Shown here: positions 8,216-15,698 of the stretch, one piece after another
Numbering within the stretch: position 1 is the first letter of the stretch
How the letters are laid out: each line of letters starts with the position of its first letter
NCBI GenBank assembly: GCA_947623685.1
Contig: CANQHF010000011.1
Span: 1-38,706, forward strand
From: an uncultured Bacilli bacterium
GTDB taxonomy: Bacteria > Bacillota_I > Bacilli_A > RF39 > UBA660
Reading direction: 5' to 3'
Length of the DNA: 38,706 nucleotides
Translations under genes and position numbers: made by a program
The notes under the pieces: model-generated
What the model saw: the letters and a program-made list of their open reading frames with translations, nothing else
Told to the model about the DNA's origin: nothing
Database searches by the model: none

Positions 8216-8244
8216 ATATTAAACTATTTTATTTATTTTGTCAA
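8216..8244 (-). promoter_or_regulatory. sigma-A-type promoter of the pilin-like gene
   Basis: On the minus strand TTGACA (8239-8244) and TAATAT (8216-8221) are separated by exactly 17 bases, 29 bases before the start codon. This is one of the best promoter matches in the window. Confidence 0.85.
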
Positions 8245-8266
8245 TTATATATACATATTTTACGGT

Positions 8267-9355
8267 TTATTTTACAATGAATGGATTATTTATTGTTCCA
8301 CTACCTTTGGATATAATAGAATTACTTGTTATGTATATAACCGGATTTATAAAAAGATAATTACTTGAATCTGACCTAGAAATGGTTTTATCTAAATAAA
8401 ATACACCATAAGTATTTCCTTCATAAATATTAATAATCCATGTAGAAATATTATCATTTTCTGCTAAATAATTATAATTAGCACACTCTTTACTATTTAA
8501 ATTAGTACATTTCATATCTAAACTTGCGTTTTGATAGTCAGTAGCAGTAAGTAATCCAATCTTTTCATTTTCTTTTATGATTGCACATTCTTTATTCACA
8601 TCAAACGCATCATTTTCATTATATTTACCAACACATAAGTTTTTAGGAACTATTTTTGCTTTACTTTCCGTTGTAAAGTTTTTTTCATAATAATCATTTA
8701 ACGTTTTTCTAATAGCTGTATGTAAATAGCTTGTTGTTATACCTGCATTATATTCAGCTTCAGAGTTATAAGCTTCATCCCAAGGATATGATTCTTCGGT
8801 TTTTGTTGCCAAAACAAGTTTAATATCTCCTTCACCATCCATTTTAACTATTCTCCATAACTGATTATTAAATGATAAGTAATTTTTAACATCATCACCT
8901 TTATATACTAATTCATTATTAATAGTATAAACACCATTTCCATATTCATCCGTTTTAACGTTTTTTATAATGTCAGTTAAATATTTTGGCTCATAATTTC
9001 CTTTACATGTTAAAAATGGAACATATGAATACTCATTACCTACTTTAGTTACTTCAACATAACCAGAGCAAGTACTATTTTTATTTTTTGGATCATACAC
9101 TTCAGCTAAAAGCTCTTCATCAACTAATGTCCCTATGTTTACTTTTACTACTCCATTATCTTGTTTAGGCAACTTATTTTTTCTTGTTTCATAATATTTT
9201 TTAGCGGCATTAACCATGTTTTCTTCAATTTTTTCATAACTATTACCAGATTTATTAGAACAAGAGCCTAATATTATTAATATTATGAAAATAATTAATG
9301 TTATTGCTAAAAAGTAATAAGATTTTTCTTTAATAAATTCTATTATTTTCTTCAT
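8267..9355 (-). CDS. membrane-anchored pseudopilin-like surface protein
   Basis: A positively charged N terminus and one membrane helix (YYFLAITLIIFIILIILGS, about 13-31) are followed by a 330-residue extracellular domain. The early KIEENMVNAAKKYYETRKNKL helix, the CSGYVEV..YVPFLTCKG block with a Cys pair, LWRIVKMDGEGDIKLVL, and a C-terminal PVIYITSN...GSGTINNPFIV ending recall large cell-surface proteins with a pseudopilin-like N terminus that I associate with gut Bacilli and Clostridia. Function is unknown; attachment or surface display is a guess. GAGGTG precedes the ATG. A terminator was not found between it and the pilin-like gene, but that gene has its own promoter. Confidence 0.6.
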   Translation of the reverse strand: MKKIIEFIKEKSYYFLAITLIIFIILIILGSCSNKSGNSYEKIEENMVNAAKKYYETRKNKLPKQDNGVVKVNIGTLVDEELLAEVYDPKNKNSTCSGYVEVTKVGNEYSYVPFLTCKGNYEPKYLTDIIKNVKTDEYGNGVYTINNELVYKGDDVKNYLSFNNQLWRIVKMDGEGDIKLVLATKTEESYPWDEAYNSEAEYNAGITTSYLHTAIRKTLNDYYEKNFTTESKAKIVPKNLCVGKYNENDAFDVNKECAIIKENEKIGLLTATDYQNASLDMKCTNLNSKECANYNYLAENDNISTWIINIYEGNTYGVFYLDKTISRSDSSNYLFINPVIYITSNSIISKGSGTINNPFIVK

Positions 9356-9397
9356 AATGCACCTCTTCGCTATATAAATTATACATTATTTTAAGGC

Positions 9398-9425
9398 AAA
9401 AAGTAAACATTAATGTTTACTTTTT
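9398..9425. promoter_or_regulatory. perfect 28-bp palindrome between divergent genes, likely operator
   Basis: The sequence is its own reverse complement over 28 bases around the core GTAAACATTAATGTTTAC. It lies between two genes that point away from each other (starts at 9355 and 9516), where a terminator has no use. I infer a binding site for a dimeric regulator controlling one or both. The regulator is unknown. Confidence 0.55.
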
Positions 9426-9515
9426 AAATTTCTATGTTTAATAAAAAATAAAAATGTATAATTTTTAATTGTATAAATTATAAATAAGTGATAAAATTAA
9501 CGTAGGTGATTTAAA

Positions 9516-9935
9516 GTGAAAAAATTAATAAAAAGTTTTGTTATCATATTTGTTATAACATTAATTTTAACAGGTTGTGCTGGCAAGAAAAATAATATGG
9601 TTGAAATAAGTTTAAATGATTTCAAGGAAAAAATGGCAAATAAAGAAACGTTTGCTTTATACGTAGGTAATAAAGATTGCATTCATTGTGAAGCATATAG
9701 ACCTATTTTAGAAAGCGTTATTGATGAGTATAACATTACTATATATCATTTAGATAATAGTAAATTAAGTGATGATGAATATAACGAATTTAAATCATAT
9801 ATTAGTATAACTGGTACACCTACAATAGCATTTATAACAGATGGGCAAGAAGAAACAACGTTAAATAGAATCGTTGGGGAAACTTCTAAAGAACAAACGA
9901 TAGAAAGATTTAAAACTAATGGGTACATAAAATAA
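9516..9935 (+). CDS. thioredoxin-fold lipoprotein
   Basis: The product is a 139-residue lipoprotein with a lipobox ending in Cys21 (LTGC). The mature part has a thioredoxin-like fold with the redox pair CIHC at 55-58 and a TGTPT segment near 99-103 that supplies the cis-proline. It is expected on the outer face of the membrane and may reduce or isomerise disulfides of exported proteins; the neighbouring surface and secretion proteins contain Cys pairs and are plausible clients, which is inference. GTG is chosen as start because GTAGGTGAT lies just upstream at correct spacing. It is divergent from the pseudopilin-like gene across a 28-bp palindrome. Confidence 0.85.
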   Translation: MKKLIKSFVIIFVITLILTGCAGKKNNMVEISLNDFKEKMANKETFALYVGNKDCIHCEAYRPILESVIDEYNITIYHLDNSKLSDDEYNEFKSYISITGTPTIAFITDGQEETTLNRIVGETSKEQTIERFKTNGYIK

Positions 9936-9965
9936 AGGCGCTTTTGTCTTTATTTTTATATTGTT

Positions 9966-10058
9966 GGAGATATTACGGAAATTGATAAAATAAGTCAAAA
10001 AATAAGTAATTGTGAAAGTTTAACAGTAGATGAAGTGTATTATTATTTAGAAGGCTAA
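9966..10058 (+). pseudogene. short C-terminal coding remnant
   Basis: An open frame reading GDITEIDKISQKISNC...DEVYYYLEG ends in TAA at 10056-10058. It looks like real protein sequence but has no usable start codon or ribosome site nearby. It may be the last 30 residues of a lost gene. The parent family is not recognised. Confidence 0.35.
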
Positions 10059-10061
10059 ATA

Positions 10062-10095
10062 AAAAGAAGAAAGTTAATTAATAACTTCTTCTTTT
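10062..10095. terminator. terminator at the end of the YhcG-type gene
   Basis: AAAAGAAGA...AGTTA pairs with TAACTTCTTCTTTT with one bulged A. The stem overlaps the stop codon of the minus-strand gene and could also end transcription coming from the left. Confidence 0.55.
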
Positions 10096-11000
10096 AATAA
10101 ATAGTTAATAATATTAATATCTTTATTAGATATGTATTTGCATATTAACTTATTATTTTCTTTGCATATAATAATACCTTCTGTTTTATTATTAAAACTT
10201 TCTTTTACACATTTATCAATATAATTCATATAAAATTCTATTTGTCCAATATCTTTAGGCAATAGATTTCTTTTTTTTAATTCAATTACAACGTAACAAT
10301 TAAGCTTAACGTTATATAAAAGAAGATCTATAAAATAGTTATTACTCCCAATTTTTATTTTGTATTCACTTGCAATAAACGCAAAACCAAAACCTAACTC
10401 TAAAAAGAAATGTTCTAGTTCTTTTAATATGTATTTTTTAAGTGCTTTTTCATTTATATTATTAGTATTATTGGCATTAATAATTATAGGGTTTTTAAGC
10501 ATATCGGATAAAGTTGTTTTTTTACTATCATTTTCAGTAATTAGTTTTATATTGTTCTTATCTTTAATAGTAGATCTTTCAAATGATTTTGTTTTAATAG
10601 CATCCCTTAACTTTCTTACAGATAAGTTTTGATTAATTGATAAATTAATATAATAATTCATTTCGTTTGTATTTTTAATAGATAAAAGTTTATAGTAATG
10701 ACTCCATGATAATTGTTGGGACGGTGTCCCAATTTTTTCAAACGTGATATATAATTTTCTCATTCTAGAAAGATTTGTATAATCATATCCCTTTCCATAT
10801 TCCAAAACCAGTCTTTTAGACCATTTTTTTATTAAACCATCTCCGTACTTAGCCCTTTTTTCTCCGCCTTGAGCTTTTATAAGTAGTTTTCCTATTTCAT
10901 AATAAGTTTTTAAAGTATCATTATTTTCCTTTATACTTCTTACTTTAGTATTAATTTCTTTTGTTTCTATTAGGTTTTTTATTTCGTTATAGTAATCCAT
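10074..11000 (-). CDS. YhcG/DUF1016-family PD-(D/E)XK nuclease
   Basis: The N-terminal DUF1016 domain (about 1-150) shows its hallmarks: YYEIGKLL, KYGDGLIKKWSKRL, YTNLSRMRKLY and QLSWSHYYKLLSI. The C-terminal nuclease domain (about 180-300) shows FGFAFIASEYKI, FIDLLLY with the catalytic Asp and VIELKK with the E-x-K pair, followed by IGQIEFYMNYID. The residues of a PD-(D/E)XK active site are therefore present. Such proteins are common accessory genes, sometimes near restriction or mobile loci, and their biological role is not settled. The ATG is preceded by GGAG. A 17-bp palindrome (10716-10732) encodes IGTPSQ just before QLSWSHY. The leader shares GGAGAAATAT with the ORF6N genes. Confidence 0.88.
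   Translation of the reverse strand: MDYYNEIKNLIETKEINTKVRSIKENNDTLKTYYEIGKLLIKAQGGEKRAKYGDGLIKKWSKRLVLEYGKGYDYTNLSRMRKLYITFEKIGTPSQQLSWSHYYKLLSIKNTNEMNYYINLSINQNLSVRKLRDAIKTKSFERSTIKDKNNIKLITENDSKKTTLSDMLKNPIIINANNTNNINEKALKKYILKELEHFFLELGFGFAFIASEYKIKIGSNNYFIDLLLYNVKLNCYVVIELKKRNLLPKDIGQIEFYMNYIDKCVKESFNNKTEGIIICKENNKLICKYISNKDINIINYLLKEEVIN
10716..10732. repeat. perfect 17-bp palindrome in the YhcG-type gene
   Basis: TTGGGAC and GTCCCAA flank a GGT centre. It lies between the helical RKLYITFEK stretch and QLSWSHY, and the two GGG/CCC tracts are unusual in DNA this AT-rich. It has the length and symmetry of the palindromes in the ORF6N and BRO genes but not the RGTNNNA arm pattern. Confidence 0.8.
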
Positions 11001-11066
11001 AGTATTTTCTCCTTCAATATAATATTTCTCCGTTTTTTTGAAATTTCCTCTAAAAAATAAAAAAAT

Positions 11067-11088
11067 GAAGAAATATTTTTATTTCTTC
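11067..11088 (-). terminator. terminator of uppS
   Basis: GAAGAAAT and ATTTCTTC arms with a six-base loop are followed on the minus strand by a T-run. The stem contains the uppS stop codon. Confidence 0.8.
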
Positions 11089-11786
11089 ACCGCTCCAAAT
11101 CTTCTATCTCTTTTATTAAAAGATTCAATTGCTTTATCTAGTTCTTTTTCATCAAAATCAGGCCATAAAACATCAGTAAAATAAAGTTCAGCATATGCCA
11201 TTTGCCATAACATAAAATTACTAATTCTAAACTCACCACTCGTTCTAATTAATAAATCAATGGGTGGTAAATCATTAAACATACACTTGTTAAACTCTTC
11301 TTTAGTTATATCTTCAGCCTTTAATTTTTTACTTTCTACAAGATTAGCTATTTTTTTTGTTGCTTCAACGATTTCATCTTGTCCACCATAATTTAAACAA
11401 ATATTAAAAATACCATTCTTATTGTCTTTCGTTTCTTCTGTCATTGTTTTCATTGCATCAAGTACTTTATCATTTAACTTCGTTTTTAAACCAGAAAAAA
11501 CTACTTTTACTCCCTTTTGTTTTACTGCATCAAAATTCTTTTTAAACGCAGTAATAAAAAGATCCATTAAAAAATCAACTTCTTCTTTATCTCTTTTCCA
11601 GTTTTCGGTTGAAAAAGCAAAAACACTTAATACTTTTATTTTCTTATCATAAATATACTCTGATATTTTTTTTAACGTATCCGCACCCTTTTGGTGACCT
11701 TTAGTACGTTTTAAACCTCTTTTTTGTGCCCATCTTCCATTACCATCCATTATTATAGCAACGTGATTAGGTACTTCATAATTCAT
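11079..11786 (-). CDS. uppS: isoprenyl transferase (undecaprenyl diphosphate synthase)
   Basis: The enzyme condenses isopentenyl diphosphate onto farnesyl diphosphate in cis to make the C55 lipid carrier for peptidoglycan and other wall polymers. The family signature IIMDGNGRWA is at 11-20 with catalytic Asp14, followed by KRTKGHQKGADTL, FAFSTENWKR and, near the end, PPIDLLIRTSGEFRISNFMLWQMAYAE split over about 175-205. At 235 residues it is near full length for the family. GGAGGT precedes the ATG. It stands alone, not next to cdsA as in many Firmicutes. Confidence 0.96.
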   Translation of the reverse strand: MNYEVPNHVAIIMDGNGRWAQKRGLKRTKGHQKGADTLKKISEYIYDKKIKVLSVFAFSTENWKRDKEEVDFLMDLFITAFKKNFDAVKQKGVKVVFSGLKTKLNDKVLDAMKTMTEETKDNKNGIFNICLNYGGQDEIVEATKKIANLVESKKLKAEDITKEEFNKCMFNDLPPIDLLIRTSGEFRISNFMLWQMAYAELYFTDVLWPDFDEKELDKAIESFNKRDRRFGAVKK

Positions 11787-11930
11787 ATTATTACCTCCAA
11801 ACGACTAAATAAAGTATATCATATATTTAATAAATATCAAATATATGCTTAATTTATTCATGTAAATAATGTGTTTATATTATTATCAAAAAATTTAATA
11901 TTTCATCTAATTTATTAGGAGAGATAAATT

Positions 11931-12086
11931 ATGTGGTTTATATTTTTAATATTTTTCATAATATTTTTACCAGTATTTATTATTTTATTTATAATTTCTA
12001 TACCTATTTTTATATTAATTTCTATTTTTAATATAATTTTTAATAGTTGTAACAATTGTAATTGTAATAATAAATGTAAAAGGTAA
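11931..12086 (+). CDS. 51-residue hydrophobic peptide with a Cys/Asn-rich tail
   Basis: ATG at 11931 follows AGGAGAG at good spacing. The first 40 residues are almost entirely hydrophobic (WFIFLIFFIIFLPVF and beyond), enough for one or two membrane segments. The end is SCNNCNCNNKCKR with four Cys, possibly a small metal- or disulfide-binding tail. A perfect 12-base hairpin follows directly as terminator, so this is a complete transcription unit. The peptide family is not recognised. Strong translation and termination signals argue that it is real in spite of its low complexity. Confidence 0.6.
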   Translation: MWFIFLIFFIIFLPVFIILFIISIPIFILISIFNIIFNSCNNCNCNNKCKR

Positions 12087-12105
12087 AGTTCTTAACTTTA
12101 CCTTT
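12079..12105. terminator. bidirectional terminator
   Basis: Arms AAAGGTAAAGTT and AACTTTACCTTT are perfect with a CTT loop. It overlaps the stop of the 51-residue peptide and abuts the stop of the convergent ORF6N gene, so it can serve both. Confidence 0.85.
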
Positions 12106-13032
12106 TTATATACACAACTTTGAAATTAATTCTTTTATTATAATGTCATCTTCTATTTTGCTTATGCCAAATACTTTTAATCCTAAGTCTTTTAATGATG
12201 CACCTATATGATATAACTTATTTTTATCTATTATTATGAACCTATCATGAAAGACATTAGTATATCTTATTTCTAGTTTTGGATACTGGCTATTAAATTT
12301 TTCTATGTCTAATTTTGTTATATTACTTTTCTTACTTGTTATTATATATACTATTACATTTATGTTTTTTTTAGTTAATATATCTAATGTTTTTTTATCT
12401 ACGTAATTATCTATTATTATAATTTCTTTATCTGCTTTACTTATTATATCTACAAGTAAACTATAAGCATCATATATTTCTCCATTATAAAATAACTTAC
12501 TTTTTAATTCTTCTTTTTTATCAAATTTATCAAATAATTCTTCTATTTTTATATCATGCTCTATTAACGTACTTTTTATATAATCTGTTTTATTTTCTAT
12601 TGCTATTATTCTTTTAAATATATCTTTATTTTCATTTATAAACTTTCTCATTGATACAAATGCATTCATTATGTTTACACTTACTCTTGCGGCATCTTTT
12701 GTTCTTAATACGCTTGATAACATTGCAACTCCTTGCTCTGTAAATGCATATGGTAAATATTTTTTATGTTTGCCGGTTTTGTTTTCATTTAAGGTTTCAA
12801 TTTGAAACCTTAAACTATACTTTTCTTTTATTACTTCATATTCATCATGAGTTAACTGAAAATAAAAATTACTCGGAAATCTTTCCATATTTCTTTTTAC
12901 TGCTAAATTAATCGTTTTTGTACCATTTTTACATCCATATAAAATAGCTAAATCACTATCTAACATCACTTGTTTTTCTCTTACTTCATATATCAAGTCT
13001 TTTATATTAACCTTTTCTTTTAACACATCCAA
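12106..13032 (-). CDS. ORF6N-domain protein with C-terminal PLD-like domain (copy 2)
   Basis: The architecture is the same as in the gene at 295-1209: ORF6N domain (MERFPSNFYFQLTHDEYEVI, then LPYAFTEQGVAML), linker helix, and PLD-like C-terminal domain (FHDRFIIID, YHIGASLKDLG). TTG at 13030-13032 is chosen as start because of AGAGGTGAT upstream and alignment with the ATG-started partial copy. The two ends of the gene are nearly identical to copy 1, but residues about 35-125 belong to a different ORF6N variant, with a different palindrome at 12789-12813. The extreme C terminus also differs (IEDDIIIKELISKLCI). This pattern suggests recombination that exchanges the core specificity segment. The role is unknown. 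Confidence 0.85.
   Translation of the reverse strand: MDVLKEKVNIKDLIYEVREKQVMLDSDLAILYGCKNGTKTINLAVKRNMERFPSNFYFQLTHDEYEVIKEKYSLRFQIETLNENKTGKHKKYLPYAFTEQGVAMLSSVLRTKDAARVSVNIMNAFVSMRKFINENKDIFKRIIAIENKTDYIKSTLIEHDIKIEELFDKFDKKEELKSKLFYNGEIYDAYSLLVDIISKADKEIIIIDNYVDKKTLDILTKKNINVIVYIITSKKSNITKLDIEKFNSQYPKLEIRYTNVFHDRFIIIDKNKLYHIGASLKDLGLKVFGISKIEDDIIIKELISKLCI
12161..12660. repeat. 500-bp near-identical repeat, ORF6N C-terminal part (unit A)
   Basis: Partner of 353-852; see there. It includes a stretch of more than 250 bases without any difference, which implies a recent duplication or gene conversion. Confidence 0.9.
12789..12813. repeat. perfect 25-bp palindrome in ORF6N gene copy 2
   Basis: Arms TTAAGGTTTCAA and TTGAAACCTTAA flank a single T. 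The central 17 bases (12793-12809) fit RGTNNNAWNWTNNNACY with triplet TTC. It encodes LRFQIETL in the ORF6N domain. The arm sequence is unrelated to that in copy 1 although the gene ends are almost identical. Confidence 0.9.
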
Positions 13033-13083
13033 ATTAATCACCTCTCATACTTATATTTCTCCATAACTTTTAATTTTCCCCTT
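12935..13083. repeat. 149-bp near-identical repeat, ORF6N 5' end and leader (unit B)
   Basis: Partner of 1112-1260. The shared part includes about 50 untranslated bases, so the whole expression signal was copied together with the coding start. Confidence 0.88.
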
Positions 13084-13092
13084 TAAAAATTA

Positions 13093-13120
13093 AAAAATAT
13101 GCATTTTTTTGCATATTTTT
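13093..13120 (-). terminator. terminator of ftsW
   Basis: AAAAATATGC and GCATATTTTT arms with an eight-base loop overlap the ftsW stop codon and are followed on the minus strand by a T-run. Confidence 0.8.
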
Positions 13121-14261
13121 ATCTAATCATATGAGTTTGTTCAAATATCCTATTTTCAACACACACTCTTTGGACAAGGCCTAAACATATAAGTAAATTT
13201 ATCATAAATGAACCACCATATGAGTAAAAAGGAAGCGGAACACCAGTTAAAGGTATCAATCCTAATACCCCACCTAAATTAACTAATACGTGTAATGATA
13301 TATATGTTGCAACCCCATAACAAATAATAGTACCTTGTAAATTATATGATTTTTTACCTATCATTAATATTCTCCATATTATTATAAAATAAATTAAAAT
13401 TATAATAATACCAGTAATTAATCCCATTTCTTCAATTATAATTGCAAAAATAAAATCAGTATGAGCTTCTGGCAAATATAAATATTTTTGTTTGCTATTA
13501 CCATATCCACTACCTAAAATACCGCCACTATTTATGGCTATGTATCCATTACATACTTGATAACCAGTTTCCTGTCTATATCTTGTACAAGGATCTTTAT
13601 AATTAAATCTACTTTTTTGAGCATCACTAAATCCCTTACCAGATATTACCATGGCAAGTGCTAAAACAAGAATTGAAATAATCGTAAACAATATCATAAT
13701 AAACTTTGTTTTTTTATCATACGGAACAATTAAAAATATAACAGCCGTAATACCCGCTAAAATCATCATCGTACCAAAATCTGGCTGTTTAAAGATCAAA
13801 GCCATATATATAACTGGCAACACGAATGGCAGCACCTTACTTACGTTACTTAAATTTTTTATTTTAATTAGCCTTTCAAAAACAAAAGCAAAGTAAATTA
13901 TTAAAACGGTTTTAGCAAATTCACTAGGTTGAATTCCAAAGCCACCTATAAATAACCAACCCGTAATACCATTACTTACTTTACCACTAAACAAAACATA
14001 CAAAAGTGCCCCTAACACTCCCAAAGCAGCTAAATATATTAAGGATTTCCATCTTTTAAGTGGTGTTTTTATTAAAATAAAAGCCGCGGTTAAACCAATT
14101 ATAATAAATAATATTTGTCTTTTAAAGTAATAATAATTATCTGAAAACTTCATATAAGCCTTTAAACTTGATGCACTTCCAACCATCATAACACCAAAAA
14201 TAAGTGATATTAAAGTTAAAACAAGAAGTGGTTTATCAACTTTATTTATTACCTTTCTCAT
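13119..14261 (-). CDS. ftsW: FtsW/RodA/SpoVE-family SEDS glycosyltransferase
   Basis: SEDS proteins polymerise lipid II into glycan strands together with a class B penicillin-binding protein at the division site (FtsW) or along the wall (RodA). The 380-residue protein has about ten membrane segments. Family blocks are visible: GSASSLKAY near 29, GFGIQPSEFAKTVLIIYFA near 107-125, QPDFGTMMIL, LPEAHTDFIFAIIIEEMG with the conserved Asp region, and GLIPLTGVPLPFYSYGGS near the end. The HTDFIFAIIIEE and PLPFYSYGGS forms favour FtsW/SpoVE over RodA, but subtype is not proven. A Cys-containing extracellular insert (KDPCTRYRQETGYQVCNGY) is notable and could form a disulfide. TAGGAG precedes the ATG. 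No PBP gene is adjacent. Confidence 0.93.
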   Translation of the reverse strand: MRKVINKVDKPLLVLTLISLIFGVMMVGSASSLKAYMKFSDNYYYFKRQILFIIIGLTAAFILIKTPLKRWKSLIYLAALGVLGALLYVLFSGKVSNGITGWLFIGGFGIQPSEFAKTVLIIYFAFVFERLIKIKNLSNVSKVLPFVLPVIYMALIFKQPDFGTMMILAGITAVIFLIVPYDKKTKFIMILFTIISILVLALAMVISGKGFSDAQKSRFNYKDPCTRYRQETGYQVCNGYIAINSGGILGSGYGNSKQKYLYLPEAHTDFIFAIIIEEMGLITGIIIILIYFIIIWRILMIGKKSYNLQGTIICYGVATYISLHVLVNLGGVLGLIPLTGVPLPFYSYGGSFMINLLICLGLVQRVCVENRIFEQTHMIR

Positions 14262-14387
14262 ATCTATCTCCTACTTATAAATATAATATCATATTTTTTT
14301 AGTTTTTTATATATAGGTATTTTATATAACACATATTTTACATTTAGAGTAAACTATAGTAGATAATCTTAAAGGAGGGATATTAAT

Positions 14388-14567
14388 ATGTATTATTATG
14401 GTTACCAAGGTGGCTATGGATATAACTCTCCATGCTGCGGCGGATATGCTTATCCAGCATACGGATACGGAAATAATAATCAAAATGGTTATGGTGCCGC
14501 TATAATATTAGTACTATTCATCTTGTTAGTTATAGTTATAGGAGCAAGATGGTTTGGAAATAACTAG
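14388..14567 (+). CDS. YjcZ-like Gly/Tyr-rich small membrane protein (59 aa)
   Basis: ATG at 14388 follows AAAGGAGGG at ideal spacing. The N-terminal part is Gly/Tyr/Asn-rich (MYYYGYQGGYGYNSPCCGGY), and the C-terminal 25 residues form one membrane helix (AAIILVLFILLVIVIGA). This matches the layout of YjcZ-family sporulation-associated micropeptides of Bacilli, although nothing else here points to sporulation. A CC pair lies in the Gly-rich part. A hairpin with a T8 tail follows. Family assignment is by composition and layout only. Confidence 0.7.
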   Translation: MYYYGYQGGYGYNSPCCGGYAYPAYGYGNNNQNGYGAAIILVLFILLVIVIGARWFGNN

Positions 14568-14592
14568 GGAAGTTTTACTTTCCTTTTTTTTT
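14566..14592 (+). terminator. terminator after the YjcZ-like gene
   Basis: GGAAGT and ACTTTCC pair with one bulge around TTT, followed by eight T or more. The stem begins at the stop codon. Confidence 0.65.
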
Positions 14593-14632
14593 GTGGTAGA
14601 ATATCAAATAGTTTAAGCGATGGTGATGTTTT

Positions 14633-15181
14633 ATGTTTAAAAATTTTAAAATATTAGATGAAAAGGATAAAAGACTAAGAAAGATAAGCAAAGATGTTGT
14701 ATTTCCTATTTCTAAAGATAATAAAAAAACAATTGAAGATACAATGCAATATTTAAAATATAGTCAAATTGAAAAATATGCAAAAAAATATAATTTAAGA
14801 GCTGGCTGGGGAATGAGTGCAATTCAAATAGGAATAGATCAAAGATGGTTCGTTATAGTAGAAGAACAAGAAGATGGATCATTTAAAAACTATTTTTTTG
14901 CTAATCCTAAAATCATCAGTAATAGTGAAGAAAAAATATACGTTGAACAAGGTGAAGGTTGCTTAAGTGTTAATAGAAATGTAAAAGGAATAGTTCCAAG
15001 ATATGCAAGAATAACAGTTGAAGCATACGATATGGAAGGAAAAAAATTCAATATGAGATTAAGAGAAGATTTAGCAGTTTGTGTTCAGCATGAAATAGAT
15101 CACCTAAACGGAATATTATTTATTGACCGAATAGACAAAAAAAATCCATATAAAGATATGGATTTATACAGAGCCATTTAA
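14633..15181 (+). CDS. def: peptide deformylase
   Basis: The enzyme removes the formyl group from the N-terminal Met of new proteins. All three family motifs are present: GWGMSAIQIG at 58-67 (form of GxGxAAxQ with Met-Ser), EGCLSV at 108-113 with the metal-binding Cys110, and HEIDH at 153-157 with the two His ligands and catalytic Glu. The long insert before motif 1 and total length of 182 residues fit the Gram-positive type 2 class. The ribosome site is weak (GGTGAT). It stands as a single gene with a terminator just past the stop, not next to fmt. Confidence 0.96.
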   Translation: MFKNFKILDEKDKRLRKISKDVVFPISKDNKKTIEDTMQYLKYSQIEKYAKKYNLRAGWGMSAIQIGIDQRWFVIVEEQEDGSFKNYFFANPKIISNSEEKIYVEQGEGCLSVNRNVKGIVPRYARITVEAYDMEGKKFNMRLREDLAVCVQHEIDHLNGILFIDRIDKKNPYKDMDLYRAI

Positions 15182-15198
15182 TTTAATGGTTCTTTTTT
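15171..15198 (+). terminator. terminator of def
   Basis: GAGCCATT and AATGGTTC pair (one G-T pair), followed by a T-run. The stem contains the def stop codon. Confidence 0.8.
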
Positions 15199-15280
15199 TA
15201 TGTTTAATTATTTACCATCACCCGATATTATATTTATATCATTATATTACTAACCGTTTAAACATATCATATTTTTAGTT

Positions 15281-15664
15281 TTAAATATATAATAAAAAAC
15301 TAAAGTAACTGATGTTTCTTAAAATCATATATATAAATAATAATATTATTATAAATATAATAACTTTAAAAGATGGAAATAATAATTTATTTTCTTTAAC
15401 ATAAATAAATATAGCATATATAAAATATATTATAAAAACTATAAGTAACATAAATACTAAAGGATTATATCTAAACGCTTTATAAAACTTGAATTTAAAA
15501 ATAGATTTAAACATCCTAGTTGCCCCACAACCAGCACAATATATATTAAAATATTTTCTATAAAAGCATTTATAACCAATAAAATCTAAAAATTTTATAC
15601 TTAAAAACAAGATCAAAAGTAAAAGTAAAGTAAAAAGTATAACATTAAATATTCTTTTTTTCAT
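15281..15664 (-). CDS. DUF2752-family membrane protein
   Basis: The 127-residue protein has an N-terminal membrane helix (about 6-26), then the DUF2752 hallmark YCAGCGATRMFKS at about 42-54, and two more hydrophobic segments (about 70-90 and 98-118). The family is widespread, of unknown function, with a CxxCGxTR motif that may bind metal or sit at the membrane surface. It lies next to a zinc-ribbon membrane protein on the same strand, a pairing that may reflect a common role. Tyr/Phe/Ile content is extreme. Confidence 0.8.
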   Translation of the reverse strand: MKKRIFNVILFTLLLLLILFLSIKFLDFIGYKCFYRKYFNIYCAGCGATRMFKSIFKFKFYKAFRYNPLVFMLLIVFIIYFIYAIFIYVKENKLLFPSFKVIIFIIILLFIYMILRNISYFSFLLYI

Positions 15665-15673
15665 ATAATCTAA

Positions 15674-15698
15674 AAAACTATGATCTAATCATAGTTTT
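15674..15698 (-). terminator. terminator of the zinc-ribbon/DUF4190-like gene
   Basis: AAAACTATGAT and ATCATAGTTTT arms flank CTA and overlap the stop codon. The run of A/T on the far side gives a T-rich tail on the minus strand. Confidence 0.75.

Noticed and set aside
1313-9355. Integrative conjugative element with ends at the tRNA-Ser gene
   Set aside because: The tRNA lies 18 kb away, no integrase or relaxase is visible, and no direct repeat of the tRNA 3' end was found near the secretion genes.
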